Position numbers and translations under genes: made by a program. DNA of 64,000 nt from Maccoyibacter intestinihominis (GTDB lineage Bacteria > Bacillota > Clostridia > Lachnospirales > Lachnospiraceae), in NCBI RefSeq assembly GCF_040096355.1, contig NZ_JBBMEX010000005.1:124001-188000 (forward strand), written 5' to 3'. Below, piece after piece: positions 34,601-43,068 of the stretch. Numbering within the stretch: the first letter of the stretch is position 1; the number at the start of each line of letters is the position of its first letter. The notes beneath the pieces were generated by a model. That model searched no databases, was not told where the DNA came from, and saw only the letters and a program-made list of their open reading frames with translations.

Positions 34601-37600
34601 TTTTACACTTCACCGGAGATTGCCATGTGCATGAACTCGGCACTTGTCCAGTTTGGTTTCAGAGGCGGCAATGTATTAGAGCCATCTATGGGTATCGGTA
34701 ACTTCTTTGGAAGTATGCCGGCACCAATGCAGAGAAGCAAGCTGTATGGGGTGGAGCTTGACAGCATTTCAGGAAGAATTGCAAAGCAGCTTTATCAGAA
34801 TGCCAATATCAGTATCACAGGATTTGAGAATACCACATATCCGGATAACTTCTTTGATGTGGTTGTCGGAAATGTGCCATTTGGTGATTACAAGGTATTT
34901 GATCCAAAGTACAACAAATATAACTTCCGTATCCACGATTATTTTCTGGCAAAAGCACTTGACCAGGTAAGACCAGGAGGCATGGTTGCTGTAATTACCA
35001 CAAAGGGAACACTTGATAAGGCAAATCCTACTATCCGAAAGTATCTGGCTGAAAGAGCAGAGCTTGTGGGAGCAGTAAGACTTCCGAATACAGCATTTAA
35101 AGATAATGCAGGAACTGAAGTGACAGCAGATATCCTGTTTTTGCAGAAGAGGGAGAGAAAGATTGATATTGAGCCTGACTGGGTCCACCTTGGTGTAACT
35201 GAGAATGGCATTGCAGTCAACTCTTATTTTGCAGAGCATCCGGAGATGATGCTTGGATCTATGGAATATGACACAAGGATTTACGGACAGGACAGCAGAT
35301 ATACAGTCTGTGTGAATAATGATGAGAACTTCAATATGTACGAGGCTCTCAATAAGGCAATCGGAAATATCAAAGCACAGATGACAGATTTTGAGAGAGT
35401 GGCAGATGAGGCGGAGCAGACAGAGGAAGTTATCCCGGCTGATCCGGATGTGAGAAACTACACTTACACATTTTTTGAAGGAAAACTCTATTACAGGGAA
35501 AATTCCGAGATGGTAAGAAAAGAAGTATCACAGACTGCCGAGGAGCGAATCCGAAGCCTTGATGAAATCAGACAGATAACAAGAGAGCTGATTGATATCC
35601 AGATGGATGGCTGCAGCGAGGAGGAGCTTTCTGATAAGCAGAGACTTCTTAATGTAAAATATGATGTCTTCGTAAAGCAGTATGGAGCCATTACTTCAAA
35701 AGCAAACAGAATAGCATTCAGGGATGACAGCGATTATCCACTTCTTTGCAGTCTTGAGGAAGTAAACGAAGATGGGGAGGTGAAAAAAGCGGATATGTTT
35801 TATAAGCAGACGATTAAGGCAAAGACAGTCATAGACAGGGTTGAGACTGCTGTGGAAGCATTAAATGTATCCGTCAATGAATTTGGATATGTAAATCTTG
35901 CCTATATGCTCTCTATCTATGAGCCGGATATTACAAATGCAAAGGAAGAGCTTGCTGAAAAGTCCGGGCAGACAGCTGATGAGATAACATTTAGTGATGA
36001 TGCTTTGGCACAGCTTAGAAGGGCAGTTCTTGTGGAAGAGCTGGACGGACTGATTTTCCTTAATCCCGACCGCTACAACGAGAATAATCCGGACATCGGC
36101 TGGGAGACAGCAGACGAGTATCTTTCCGGAAATGTGAGAGACAAGCTTCGTGTAGCAAAAGCTATGGCGGCTGATACAGACAATCCGCAGGCAGAAAGAT
36201 TTGTAGGAAATGTGGCGGCACTTGAAAAGGTGCAGCCGGAATGGATTGAAGCTTCAGATATTGATGTAAAGATTGGCACAACATGGATTGAACCGCTTGA
36301 TTATGAGCAGTTTATCTATGAACTTCTCAATACACCAAGACGTGCAAGAGCAGTCAGAAGCCAGTTTTACAATACAGGCATTCAGGTACACTTAAATAAG
36401 ATGAGCATGGAATGGTTCATCGAGAATAAGAGCATGGATAAGCATTCAGTGGCAGCTACTAAGACCTATGGTACAAGCCGCATGGATGCTTATTCTATTT
36501 TTGAGGATACGCTGAATCTTAAAACTGTAACAGTCAGGGACAGGATTGATGACGGAGATGGCAAATATCATTATGAAGTCAATAAGAATGAGACAATGCT
36601 TGCAAGGGAAAAGCAGAACATGATCAAGGAGAAGTTCAAGGAATGGCTGTTTGCAGAGCCGGAGCGAAGACAGAAGTATGTGGAATATTACAACGAGACA
36701 TTCAATAACATCCGTCTGCGTGAGTATGACGGAAGCCATCTGCAGTTTCCGGGAATGAATCCGGCGATTGAGCTAAAGCCACACCAGAAGAATGCGGTAG
36801 CAAGAATCCTTCTCGGAGGAAATACCCTGCTGGCACACTGCGTCGGAGCAGGAAAGTCCTTTGAGATGATGGCTGCCTGCATGGAGCAGAAGAGACTCGG
36901 ACTTGCCAATAAGACGATAATGGTTGTTCCAAAGCCGCTTATCGGTCAGACTGCATCAGAGTTTTTAAGGCTTTATCCGTCAGCAAATATCTTAGTTGCC
37001 ACAGAGCGTGATTTTGAAAAAAGCCGCAGAAAGCAGTTCGTATCAAGGATTGCGACAGGTGACTATGACTGCATTATCATGTCACACTCGCAGTTTGAGA
37101 AAATCCCGATCTCAGCAGAGAGAAAGGAAAGAATGCTCAATGAGCAGATAGATGAAATCAGCTATGCGATTGATGAAATGAAAGAGCGTAATGGAGAGCG
37201 TTGGACTGTAAAACAGATGGAAAGCCAGAAGAAAAAGCTGGAGGAGCAGCTTAAATCACTATCTGATGAAAGCAGAAAGGATGACCTTATTACCTTTGAG
37301 GAGCTGGGGGTAGATTCTATCATGGTAGACGAAGCACATAATTTTAAGAACCTTGCGATTTTTTCAAAGATGAATAATGTGTCAGGTATCAGCAGCAGTG
37401 GAGCAAAGAAGTCAACAGATATGCAGCTTAAATGCCAGTATTTGTCTGAGATAAATGATGGCAGAGGCATTGTATTTGCAACAGGTACACCAATATCCAA
37501 TACCATGTGTGAGATGTATGTCATGCAGCTTTACTTGCAGAAAGCGGCACTTGAAGAGATGGGGATTTATCACTTTGATTCCTGGGCAGCGAACTTTGGT

Positions 37601-39301
37601 GAAGTGACAACCGCACTGGAGCTTACTGTAGAGGGAAGCGGTTTCCGTTTTAAAAGCAGATTCAATAAGTTTACGAATCTGCCGGAGCTTATGAATATCT
37701 TCCGTGAGGTAGCAGATGTGCAGACCGCAGACATGCTTGACCTTGATGTGCCGGCTCTTCGTGGCGGCAAGCCTATCATAGTGGAGTCGGAGCCTGACTG
37801 GTATGTGAAGCAGGTCATGGAAGACTTTGTTGTGAGGGCAGAGCGTATCAGAGGCGGTGGAGTTGATCCAAGTGCAGACAACTTCCTAAAGATTACCCAT
37901 GAGGCAAGATTACTCGGAACAGATGCAAGGCTGATTGATAAGGATGCGCCGAACAATCCGGATGGAAAACTCAATAAGGTAGCAGAAAATGTCTGGAAAG
38001 AATATGAGAAAGGAAATGCCAACGGTCATATAGGCTGCCAGCTTATTTTTTCAGATATCGGCACACCGGGACCGGATAAGGACTTTACCATCTACGATTA
38101 TCTGAAGGAAACACTTATCCAGTATGGTATTCCGGCAGATGAGATAGCATTTATCCATGATGCCAAAACGGATGCACAGAGGGATGCACTTTTTAAGGAA
38201 ATGAGGACAGGTAAAAAGAAAGTTCTTATCGGTTCAACGGACAAGTGTGGAACAGGTGTCAATGTGCAGACACACCTTGTAGCAATGCATCATGTGGACT
38301 GCCCATGGAAGCCAAGCTCCATTGAACAGAGGGAAGGACGAGGCATCAGGCAGGGCAATGAAAATGAAGAGGTGGCAATCTACAGATATGTCACCAAAGG
38401 AACCTTTGATGCATACAACTGGTCACTTGTTGAAAATAAGCAGCGATTCATCAGTCAGGTCATGACAAGCAAGGCTGTAAGCCGAAGCTGTGAGGATATC
38501 GATGAGGCAACACTTTCCTATGCAGAGATTAAAGCGGTTGCCACAGGCAATCCTTTAATCAAGGAAAAGATGGAGATTGACAATGATGTCCAGAGATTAA
38601 AGCTATTGAAGGCATCTTATGACAATCAGAGATATGGCTTGCAGGATAACTTTATGATTAAGTACCCGAAGCTCATTAAGACAGCAACCGAAAAGCTTGC
38701 CAATGTAAGAGAGGATGTAAAGGCAAGGGATAAAGAACTGATTGATAATCCGGAATTTGCCATTACCATAGGCAAAGCAACCTACACAGAGCGTGTGGAT
38801 GGAGGAACGATGATGCTTGAAGCAATCAGCAAATGTAAGACCGGAGAGACAACTGCAATCGGTAAATTCCATGGATTTGAACTGCTTGTGGAAAAGAACT
38901 TCCTTGGTATCAATTATATGGTGCTTCGTGGAAAGACTGAGTACAAGGCAGAGCTTTCCACAAGTCCGGTCGGCAGTATGGTAAAGCTGGAAAACCTGTT
39001 CAACGGACTTCATGAGAACATTGATTTTCTGGAAAAGAAGATTGAGCAGTATCAGAATGACCTTGAAGCATCAAAGACTGAGTATGACAAGCCATTTGCG
39101 TACAGCAAGGAACTGGAAGAAAAGCTGGCAAGGCAGTGTGAACTGAATGCCCAGCTTGATCTTGAGAACGCAAAGGCTGTGGATGCAGACCTGAGCGGAC
39201 CGGAGGAAGAAAGAGAAGCAGATGACAGGATGGAATCTGCAGCAATTGTAGCAGAGGATAAAGGTGCTTATACAGCCGACAGAGAGGGCAGAACACGATA
39301 G
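31664..39301 (+). CDS. Giant ArdC-like/N6-methylase/SNF2 helicase fusion protein
   Basis: A 2,545-residue protein typical of Tn1549-like ICEs. Residues 1-130 resemble an ArdC-type ssDNA-binding domain (YDTWKKVGRYVKRGAKGCAI). Residues 262-381 are an Arg/Gly/Asp-rich linker that overlaps the tnpV frame. A SAM-dependent methylase region follows near 980-1110: SPEIAMCMN, then NVLEPSMGIGNFFG and VVVGNVPFGDYK, where the usual NPPF is NVPF. The helicase has Walker A CVGAGKSFEM (near 1725), DEAH (near 1889), ATGTPISNTM and REGRGIRQGN (near 2222). It likely protects or remodels DNA during transfer. A coiled-coil tail ends it. Whether the methylase is active is uncertain. Confidence 0.9.
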   Translation: MGVDMKVKAIYDSEIGNITRSEKNWKDVLKVAGQLYRYEFDNIVMVTAQRPPEKSTLMADYDTWKKVGRYVKRGAKGCAIFPSRALNPHMRYIFDISDTGGKNVKLTWDLEGENLKDYVDFLVSEGQIEQYDNSDRESLKNILKQFTGTDVWLIIKEEFGDRMTELMQLSGSVIKEESKKRNGLQQEMDMEQLVYASVMYAVGTRCGFDLSVQEQDFSQIVNIKDEEIIYRLGSIVCDVSCSVLREFSRNLKAIESERRIGYVRRNDLQGSGRTALSADRDAGRDGGSHEAGQIRKDGDELSKGERAGKIQDADEIREDVREDVSGRGGSESALRQTGDAVSGEAQATESVIDNGDVEDKRAGEDAGRGSGTESDSDAIPLESDDTELNRELDEINSLGVSKEAEYTQASFFFDQNGQASIGTIHTEDENNNQFMRQFEQDRKAALAGEYNYLNPKKSATVPSEYIKQVLMRGTGFIGGKGRVCKIFETEIDAGTRAKRIKAEYGQGGAGWPVDGLGLHGYDTFHGNGLRFQWRDEDGEVEGYVSWKDIEKELGVLILTGEYQPETPRIDELAMDGLREDDEVIDAEYREVEPEEAESEIDDYAIPDEPESYASNRDYVSAKGMTPQEAADEDRMVTQAEYGAEIEAETSEKDPSELKYITPIDYAKRIEELDEDLRDAAEILVTDCSCYTPFRAFLMDVVQSDFAFMPNKLDLIRNIALGTDNAERKAYANNKYGLVEYSIRSGYVKISYKNRNGVRKEGALDWRELYEILSYMVKQPFYCGEDQKKYYQETKQKADRDKMNPVYKRFFDIEDSVKANRLETRERAIANGWETKIDENGHVVSVSVDDIQADTELQENVDFTPKQEPVQQVGSLENEKNVDGQTKHNFHYNLWEMEKGGAKTRYQWNMDAIRTLKQIESENRLATPEEQKVLSKFVGWGGLSQAFDENNESWSKEYKELKEMLSDEEYAAARATVNNAFYTSPEIAMCMNSALVQFGFRGGNVLEPSMGIGNFFGSMPAPMQRSKLYGVELDSISGRIAKQLYQNANISITGFENTTYPDNFFDVVVGNVPFGDYKVFDPKYNKYNFRIHDYFLAKALDQVRPGGMVAVITTKGTLDKANPTIRKYLAERAELVGAVRLPNTAFKDNAGTEVTADILFLQKRERKIDIEPDWVHLGVTENGIAVNSYFAEHPEMMLGSMEYDTRIYGQDSRYTVCVNNDENFNMYEALNKAIGNIKAQMTDFERVADEAEQTEEVIPADPDVRNYTYTFFEGKLYYRENSEMVRKEVSQTAEERIRSLDEIRQITRELIDIQMDGCSEEELSDKQRLLNVKYDVFVKQYGAITSKANRIAFRDDSDYPLLCSLEEVNEDGEVKKADMFYKQTIKAKTVIDRVETAVEALNVSVNEFGYVNLAYMLSIYEPDITNAKEELAEKSGQTADEITFSDDALAQLRRAVLVEELDGLIFLNPDRYNENNPDIGWETADEYLSGNVRDKLRVAKAMAADTDNPQAERFVGNVAALEKVQPEWIEASDIDVKIGTTWIEPLDYEQFIYELLNTPRRARAVRSQFYNTGIQVHLNKMSMEWFIENKSMDKHSVAATKTYGTSRMDAYSIFEDTLNLKTVTVRDRIDDGDGKYHYEVNKNETMLAREKQNMIKEKFKEWLFAEPERRQKYVEYYNETFNNIRLREYDGSHLQFPGMNPAIELKPHQKNAVARILLGGNTLLAHCVGAGKSFEMMAACMEQKRLGLANKTIMVVPKPLIGQTASEFLRLYPSANILVATERDFEKSRRKQFVSRIATGDYDCIIMSHSQFEKIPISAERKERMLNEQIDEISYAIDEMKERNGERWTVKQMESQKKKLEEQLKSLSDESRKDDLITFEELGVDSIMVDEAHNFKNLAIFSKMNNVSGISSSGAKKSTDMQLKCQYLSEINDGRGIVFATGTPISNTMCEMYVMQLYLQKAALEEMGIYHFDSWAANFGEVTTALELTVEGSGFRFKSRFNKFTNLPELMNIFREVADVQTADMLDLDVPALRGGKPIIVESEPDWYVKQVMEDFVVRAERIRGGGVDPSADNFLKITHEARLLGTDARLIDKDAPNNPDGKLNKVAENVWKEYEKGNANGHIGCQLIFSDIGTPGPDKDFTIYDYLKETLIQYGIPADEIAFIHDAKTDAQRDALFKEMRTGKKKVLIGSTDKCGTGVNVQTHLVAMHHVDCPWKPSSIEQREGRGIRQGNENEEVAIYRYVTKGTFDAYNWSLVENKQRFISQVMTSKAVSRSCEDIDEATLSYAEIKAVATGNPLIKEKMEIDNDVQRLKLLKASYDNQRYGLQDNFMIKYPKLIKTATEKLANVREDVKARDKELIDNPEFAITIGKATYTERVDGGTMMLEAISKCKTGETTAIGKFHGFELLVEKNFLGINYMVLRGKTEYKAELSTSPVGSMVKLENLFNGLHENIDFLEKKIEQYQNDLEASKTEYDKPFAYSKELEEKLARQCELNAQLDLENAKAVDADLSGPEEEREADDRMESAAIVAEDKGAYTADREGRTR
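32448..32807 (+). CDS. tnpV: TnpV-family protein nested in the helicase gene
   Basis: A 119-residue protein in a different frame wholly inside the helicase gene. It begins MLEEMTYKEVDGLLYPQIEM and contains LGKYGRMAMNYLKENEP and an amphipathic helix pair (MSAVEAEANQLYDRLEMQYL), the pattern of transposon-encoded TnpV proteins. AAAGGAG at 32433-32439 gives a proper site 8 bases before ATG 32448. The host frame here is an unstructured linker rich in R, G, D and S, as expected if the TnpV frame carries the constraint. The role of TnpV proteins is not established. Confidence 0.7.
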   Translation: MLEEMTYKEVDGLLYPQIEMPDETEDLTKLGKYGRMAMNYLKENEPARYKTLMRFGKMYEKMSAVEAEANQLYDRLEMQYLEKHKPQNPSSTMEMWKIREQAKMQAEEVVLNQIVMRFH

Positions 39302-39314
39302 GAGAGTGAATAAT

Positions 39315-39932
39315 ATGAGCATAAGAAAAGTGGTCGCAGGACTACTGATTACAGCAGGGATTGCCATTATGGCAGTCCCTTTTTTCTGGCGGGCAAGCGG
39401 AGAAAAACAGACAGAACAGCTCATAAGTGAATTTGAGCAGACATTGGAGGATGATTACGATGAAGAAACAGATGTGGAGGAAGAGCAAACCTCCATTAGT
39501 GAAGAGGATGAAGCCATTCTTAAAGAAGGCGGTGTTATCGGCATCATTGAGATACCGGGGTTAGATATCAGGTATCCGGTAATGGAAGGAACCACAAGTA
39601 AAGTGCTTAATGCAGGGATTGGTCATATAGAAGAGACTGCAGGAATCGGTGAGAGTGGCAACTGTGTATTGTGCGGTCACAATGGCAGCAGATATGGCAC
39701 ATTTTTTACACCACTAAGTCAGATATCCATAGGTGATGAAGTGATGATAACCGACAAAAAGGGACAGGAGCATATCTATGAGGTAACAGAGACAGAGGTA
39801 GTAAATCCGTATGATAACAGCATCAAGACACAGGGCGATGAAAAAGAATTAACTCTTTTTACCTGTTCCCAGAAAGGAACCATGCGTTTTGTGGTCAGGT
39901 GCATTTATAAGGAGGCGGTTATGGATGAATAA
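39315..39932 (+). CDS. Sortase (class D-like)
   Basis: A 205-residue membrane-anchored transpeptidase: an N-terminal span (VVAGLLITAGIAIMAVPFFW), an acidic linker, then the sortase barrel with His122 (CGHNGSRYG) and catalytic Cys near 185 in TLFTCSQ, followed by MRFVVRC with the conserved Arg. GIIEIPGLDIRYPVMEG is the usual first strand. It presumably anchors the LPQTG adhesin encoded at 5779 to the wall. ATG 39315 follows AGGAGAG; the frame from 39264 lies inside the helicase gene. Class assignment is approximate. Confidence 0.87.
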   Translation: MSIRKVVAGLLITAGIAIMAVPFFWRASGEKQTEQLISEFEQTLEDDYDEETDVEEEQTSISEEDEAILKEGGVIGIIEIPGLDIRYPVMEGTTSKVLNAGIGHIEETAGIGESGNCVLCGHNGSRYGTFFTPLSQISIGDEVMITDKKGQEHIYEVTETEVVNPYDNSIKTQGDEKELTLFTCSQKGTMRFVVRCIYKEAVMDE

Positions 39933-40323
39933 GAGATACCGGTTAGCTGAGATAGAAGAGGCAGTATCGGAAATGGAAGAGTTAATTGACATCGAGGATG
40001 ATATTGCAGAGATTGATGATGACTTTCAGATAGTTGTAAGCGGCTGGTCTGTGTATGTCGAAAGTCTGAATCTGACACTCAGACAGGGAATAGCCTGTGT
40101 ATGGGATGCAGAGGAAGGATTATTTATGCCTGATTTTGATGTGACTATCGTGTATGAGGGGAACATTGAAACACAGGAGTGGCTCTACTACGAGCAGGAC
40201 GGAATGGTCGTTACACTTGGCAACTGGCTTAATGGCAGATTGTCTTGTGAACAGATAGAACAGCTTTGGTGTGAGCTTATCATACCGGAGCAAAACAAAG
40301 AACAAAAAGAAAGCGAGGAATAG
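39925..40323 (+). CDS. Acidic ICE protein of unknown function
   Basis: A 132-residue acidic protein (MNKRYRLAEIEEAVSEMEEL onward) with a globular part around DDDFQIVVSGWSVYVESLNL. ATG 39925 follows GGAGGCGG and overlaps the sortase gene by 8 bases. It is translationally coupled with the sortase; the function is unknown. Confidence 0.6.
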   Translation: MNKRYRLAEIEEAVSEMEELIDIEDDIAEIDDDFQIVVSGWSVYVESLNLTLRQGIACVWDAEEGLFMPDFDVTIVYEGNIETQEWLYYEQDGMVVTLGNWLNGRLSCEQIEQLWCELIIPEQNKEQKESEE

Positions 40324-40326
40324 CAT

Positions 40327-41016
40327 ATGAAGTATTCAATTAAAGTAAACGAAGTAAGGGCAAAAGAGGGCAGCAACATCAAGGGATTTGCAACAGTAGT
40401 ATTTGGTGATTCATTTAAGATCACCAATATTGCAATCCTTGAGAATAAGGACAAGGGAGAGCTTTTTGTTTCAATGCCTAGATACCGCTCCAATGAGCGT
40501 GATGAAAGCAATGGTGTGATCTATAAGGATGTGTGCAATCCTATCACAGCAGAGTTTCGTGAGGAACTCTATACCAATATCCTTGATGCCTATGCAAGAA
40601 TCAGGGAACCGGAGAAAGAGGAGACACAGAAGCAGGACAGAACACGTGAAATGCCTGAGTTTTCCGTAACTGTGACACCTTATGAGAGGGAAGGCAGTAA
40701 CATCAAAGGACTTGCCCGTATTTACTTTGAAAACAGTTTCATCGTAAATAACATCAATATCGTGCAGGGCAAAGAGAAAATCTTTGTATCAATGCCTTCT
40801 TATAAGACAAAGCAGGTGGACGAGCAGGGCAAGCCTATCTACCAGGATGTCTGCTATCCGGTCACAAAGGATTTCAGGGAAAAACTCTATAATGAGATTA
40901 TCTCTGAATATGAGAAAGCAAAGGATAAGAGCAACGAAAAGGCGAGGGAGAGTGCCGAGAAACATCATGGCAATCCCGATAAAGAGAAGGACAAAGAGGC
41001 AACGCCCTTTCGATAA
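40327..41016 (+). CDS. Tandem SpoVG-domain protein
   Basis: A 229-residue protein made of two SpoVG domains, about residues 1-95 and 110-200. Each has the GSNIKGFA or GSNIKGLA core, a strand pair and FVSMP..Y followed by YKDVCNPIT or YQDVCYPVT. SpoVG proteins bind nucleic acid and act as regulators in Firmicutes; ICEs carry single-domain copies more often than fused pairs. The tail is a Lys/Glu-rich helix. It starts 3 bases after the preceding stop. Confidence 0.85.
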   Translation: MKYSIKVNEVRAKEGSNIKGFATVVFGDSFKITNIAILENKDKGELFVSMPRYRSNERDESNGVIYKDVCNPITAEFREELYTNILDAYARIREPEKEETQKQDRTREMPEFSVTVTPYEREGSNIKGLARIYFENSFIVNNINIVQGKEKIFVSMPSYKTKQVDEQGKPIYQDVCYPVTKDFREKLYNEIISEYEKAKDKSNEKARESAEKHHGNPDKEKDKEATPFR

Positions 41017-41076
41017 TTAGTAATCATGTTACAGGGGCGGCCAAGGCTGCCCCATTTACAGAATGGAGGAAACAGA

Positions 41077-42000
41077 ATGGATATAGAAGCAGGAAAAACA
41101 CTTACCAACGAGGAGGTCATAAGAGAACTTCTCGAATTATTAAAGAAGAATGCCATGAAAGAGCAGGCAAATGATGTATTTGAGATATGCAGCTATGTGG
41201 ATGGACTGGAGAAAAAGATTGATTCCATGACGGAAGAACTCACCAATATGCAGAACCAGATCAAAGAAATGCAGGAGGATACACTTGTCAATAATGCTAA
41301 AAAGGCATTGTCGGAAGCAAAGGAGCGACTTAATGCCAGATGTGAGCAGATAAAGTCGCAGGTATTGGAAGTGAAAGCACAGGTCAAATCTACAGCAAAG
41401 AGCATAGTTGATGAGGCAAAGGTAAAGGGAAGAGCTGCATTATACAGAGTGTCGGAGTTCTTAGGAATTAAGAAAAGGCTTCTTGATATCCGAGAGAATG
41501 TAAGAGGTGCAATAAAGACCACGGATACGGATATAGCAAAGACAGCACTTCTTGCAAAAGGATTTCGTGAAGCTGGTCAGACAGCAGCTAATGCATTCCG
41601 TACTTTTGCAGATAAGCCGGAGGTGGATTATTCGCAGAAGGAACAGAAACACCCTCTCACAAAGGCGGTACTTACCCCTATGAAAGCAGTGAGAAAACTG
41701 CTTGTATCAATGGAGCTGCATCTGGACGCTTCGATTGATAAGCTGGATAATCTGGCGATGAATGTGCAGATAGATAAGGAAAAGCGTGTGGAGAATACGA
41801 AGAGTGAGAAGCAGAATGTACCTGACAGGGCAGAAGCAGAGCCGGAGAGAGTCAATGCTGAGATTGTGTATACTCCAATGGTGGCTGAAGCACATGAGTA
41901 TCAGTATAATGCCGATGCATTTGAGGCTAGAGGTGGTGCCGATGTGAAAGTGGGGACAGCAGAGAAAGTATCGAAGGTAAGAGAAGATAAAGCCAGATAG
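41077..42000 (+). CDS. DUF6674-like coiled-coil ICE protein
   Basis: A 307-residue helical protein (MDIEAGKTLTNEEVIRELLE onward) with a long central coiled coil and a C-terminal acidic region. It resembles DUF6674 proteins of Clostridia ICEs (from memory). ATG 41077 is chosen after ATGGAGGAAAC; a GC-rich hairpin (GGGGCGGCC/GGCTGCCCC) lies just upstream. It is the last gene of the transfer module and is followed by a terminator. Confidence 0.68.
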   Translation: MDIEAGKTLTNEEVIRELLELLKKNAMKEQANDVFEICSYVDGLEKKIDSMTEELTNMQNQIKEMQEDTLVNNAKKALSEAKERLNARCEQIKSQVLEVKAQVKSTAKSIVDEAKVKGRAALYRVSEFLGIKKRLLDIRENVRGAIKTTDTDIAKTALLAKGFREAGQTAANAFRTFADKPEVDYSQKEQKHPLTKAVLTPMKAVRKLLVSMELHLDASIDKLDNLAMNVQIDKEKRVENTKSEKQNVPDRAEAEPERVNAEIVYTPMVAEAHEYQYNADAFEARGGADVKVGTAEKVSKVREDKAR

Positions 42001-42005
42001 TAATT

Positions 42006-42039
42006 GGGGCGTGGGAGAATATCCTGCGTCCCTATTTTA
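42006..42039 (+). terminator. Terminator at the end of the ICE operon
   Basis: GGGGCGTGGGAG pairs imperfectly with CCTGCGTCCC around an A/T-rich loop, then TATTTTATT. It ends the transcription unit of the DUF6674-like gene. Confidence 0.6.
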
Positions 42040-42082
42040 TTGATTCTACACTATTGTCATCGCTACGGCAGATTGGTTATAT

Positions 42083-42114
42083 ACATGTGGCATTTTATAA
42101 TAAATGACACACGT
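42083..42114. repeat. Imperfect palindrome between the ICE operon and recombinase remnant
   Basis: ACATGTGGCATTT (42083-42095) and AAATGACACACGT (42102-42114) are inverted with 11 of 13 matches around a short TATAAT-like centre. It lies 42 bases before the truncated recombinase, so it may be an operator or a recombinase-arm site. Confidence 0.45.
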
Positions 42115-42155
42115 AATTGCGTAATAATATAATTGTGCGAGGGGAGTAGATAAAA

Positions 42156-42413
42156 ATGAATGAGCACCTAGCAGCATTTGTGGGATACCTGACAGATAAA
42201 GAAAAATCGAAATCAACGATTGAAAGCTATACCAGATATGTCAAAAAATTTTTGAAATATGTGGATGGAAATGAGATAACAAAGGAGCTGGTTATACAGT
42301 ACAGGGAGCTATTGGAGCGTGAAGGCTCTGCGTATTCCACGATTAACCTGATACTTATTTCCATCAATTGTTATTTTTTGATATTAGAATTTGATTTAAA
42401 GACAACTGACTGA
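42156..42413 (+). pseudogene. N-terminal fragment of a tyrosine recombinase
   Basis: An 85-residue frame (MNEHLAAFVGYLTDKEKSKS, then TIESYTRYVKKFLKYVDGNE) is a complete SAM-like core-binding domain of XerC/D-type integrases, and then stops. The catalytic domain is absent. GAGGGGAG precedes the ATG, so the fragment could be made but could not recombine DNA. It may be the remains of the element's own integrase. Confidence 0.72.
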
Positions 42414-42434
42414 TAATCAGGTATTATCAGTCAG
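42406..42434. repeat. Perfect 12-bp inverted repeat between recombinase fragments
   Basis: CTGACTGATAAT (42406-42417) and ATTATCAGTCAG (42423-42434) form a perfect hairpin with a 5-base loop, overlapping the stop of the N-terminal recombinase fragment. No T-run follows, so it is not an ordinary terminator. Confidence 0.6.
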
Positions 42435-42451
42435 CTAAGGTAGACCAGAGG

Positions 42452-42826
42452 TTAAAAATTAAACTTATTTCGTGAATGTTTTGTTGTTAATATGTTTTTT
42501 TGCTTTGCCATAGTGACATGAGTGTAAATCTGAGTTGTATTGATAGAACTATGACCAAGCATTTCCTGAATATATCGAATGTCAACATCTGCATCTAACA
42601 GTGAGCTTGCAAATGTACGACGGAACATATGAGGTGTAATATGCTGTTCAATAGCAGCAAGAGAAGTGTATTTGTTAATCATTCTCCGTACTGTTTGATC
42701 TGACAAAGGAGTGCCTGACGGGTTTACAAAAAAATGATTAGATTGATTTCTGATGAATATATGTTTTTATATTCAAGCAATATTTTTTTGACATTTGTAT
42801 TTTCAGCAAGCAGAGAAAACAATGAT
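42452..42826 (-). pseudogene. C-terminal fragment of a tyrosine recombinase
   Basis: The minus-strand frame is open from 42826 with no good start (a TTG at 42706 is internal). It contains the catalytic HxxR segment HITPHMFRRTFASSLLD, then IRYIQEMLGHSSINTTQIYT with the Tyr nucleophile. The first catalytic Arg region is missing. It faces the N-terminal fragment at 42156 head-on, so the two may come from different integrases or from one split by inversion. Confidence 0.75.
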
Positions 42827-42885
42827 TAAGGATAATGCAACAAAGAATGAGCCTGCAAAGAGCGGAAAAAGCCGATAGAGAAAAG

Positions 42886-42926
42886 TCCTCTTGAATTGAA
42901 CTTAGGTTTGATTCAAGGGGATTTTT
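42886..42926 (+). terminator. Intrinsic terminator before the accessory region
   Basis: TCCTCTTGAAT (42886-42896) pairs with ATTCAAGGGGA (42911-42921), followed by five T residues. Just before it, an 18-codon frame (42823-42879, MIKDNATKNE onward) is probably a gene remnant. Confidence 0.75.
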
Positions 42927-42942
42927 ATATTTTGAGTGTCAT

Positions 42943-43007
42943 TTTCTGCAATAAAAGGTCACTTTCTGCACAGGTAGTTGTAAAAATGTTTGAATCGGGT
43001 TTATGTT
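42943..43007 (+). promoter_or_regulatory. TTTCTGC direct-repeat promoter A
   Basis: TTTCTGC at 42943-42949 and 42963-42969 (20 bases start to start), then 8 bases, TTGTAA (42978-42983), 18 bases and TATGTT (43002-43007). It lies 61 bases before the start of the secreted PPC-like protein gene. The same layout is found at three more promoters. Confidence 0.72.
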
Positions 43008-43068
43008 AGAAGTGTAGTTTAGGTACTCAATTATTGAGAAAAACAAAAATCTTAGGAGGTATGGTTTT

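Larger units (their letters stand above)
544..42040 (+). mobile_element. Integrative conjugative element module (Tn1549/CTn-like), ends not resolved
   Basis: A near-continuous plus-strand set of segregation, DNA-processing, relaxase, coupling, secretion-channel, wall-hydrolase, helicase and surface-anchoring genes in the order usual for Clostridia ICEs. Interruptions are IS110 in the lipoprotein and two AT-rich cargo genes. No intact integrase or excisionase lies within it; recombinase remnants are just beyond the right side. Outer limits given are those of the recognisable genes. Confidence 0.8.
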
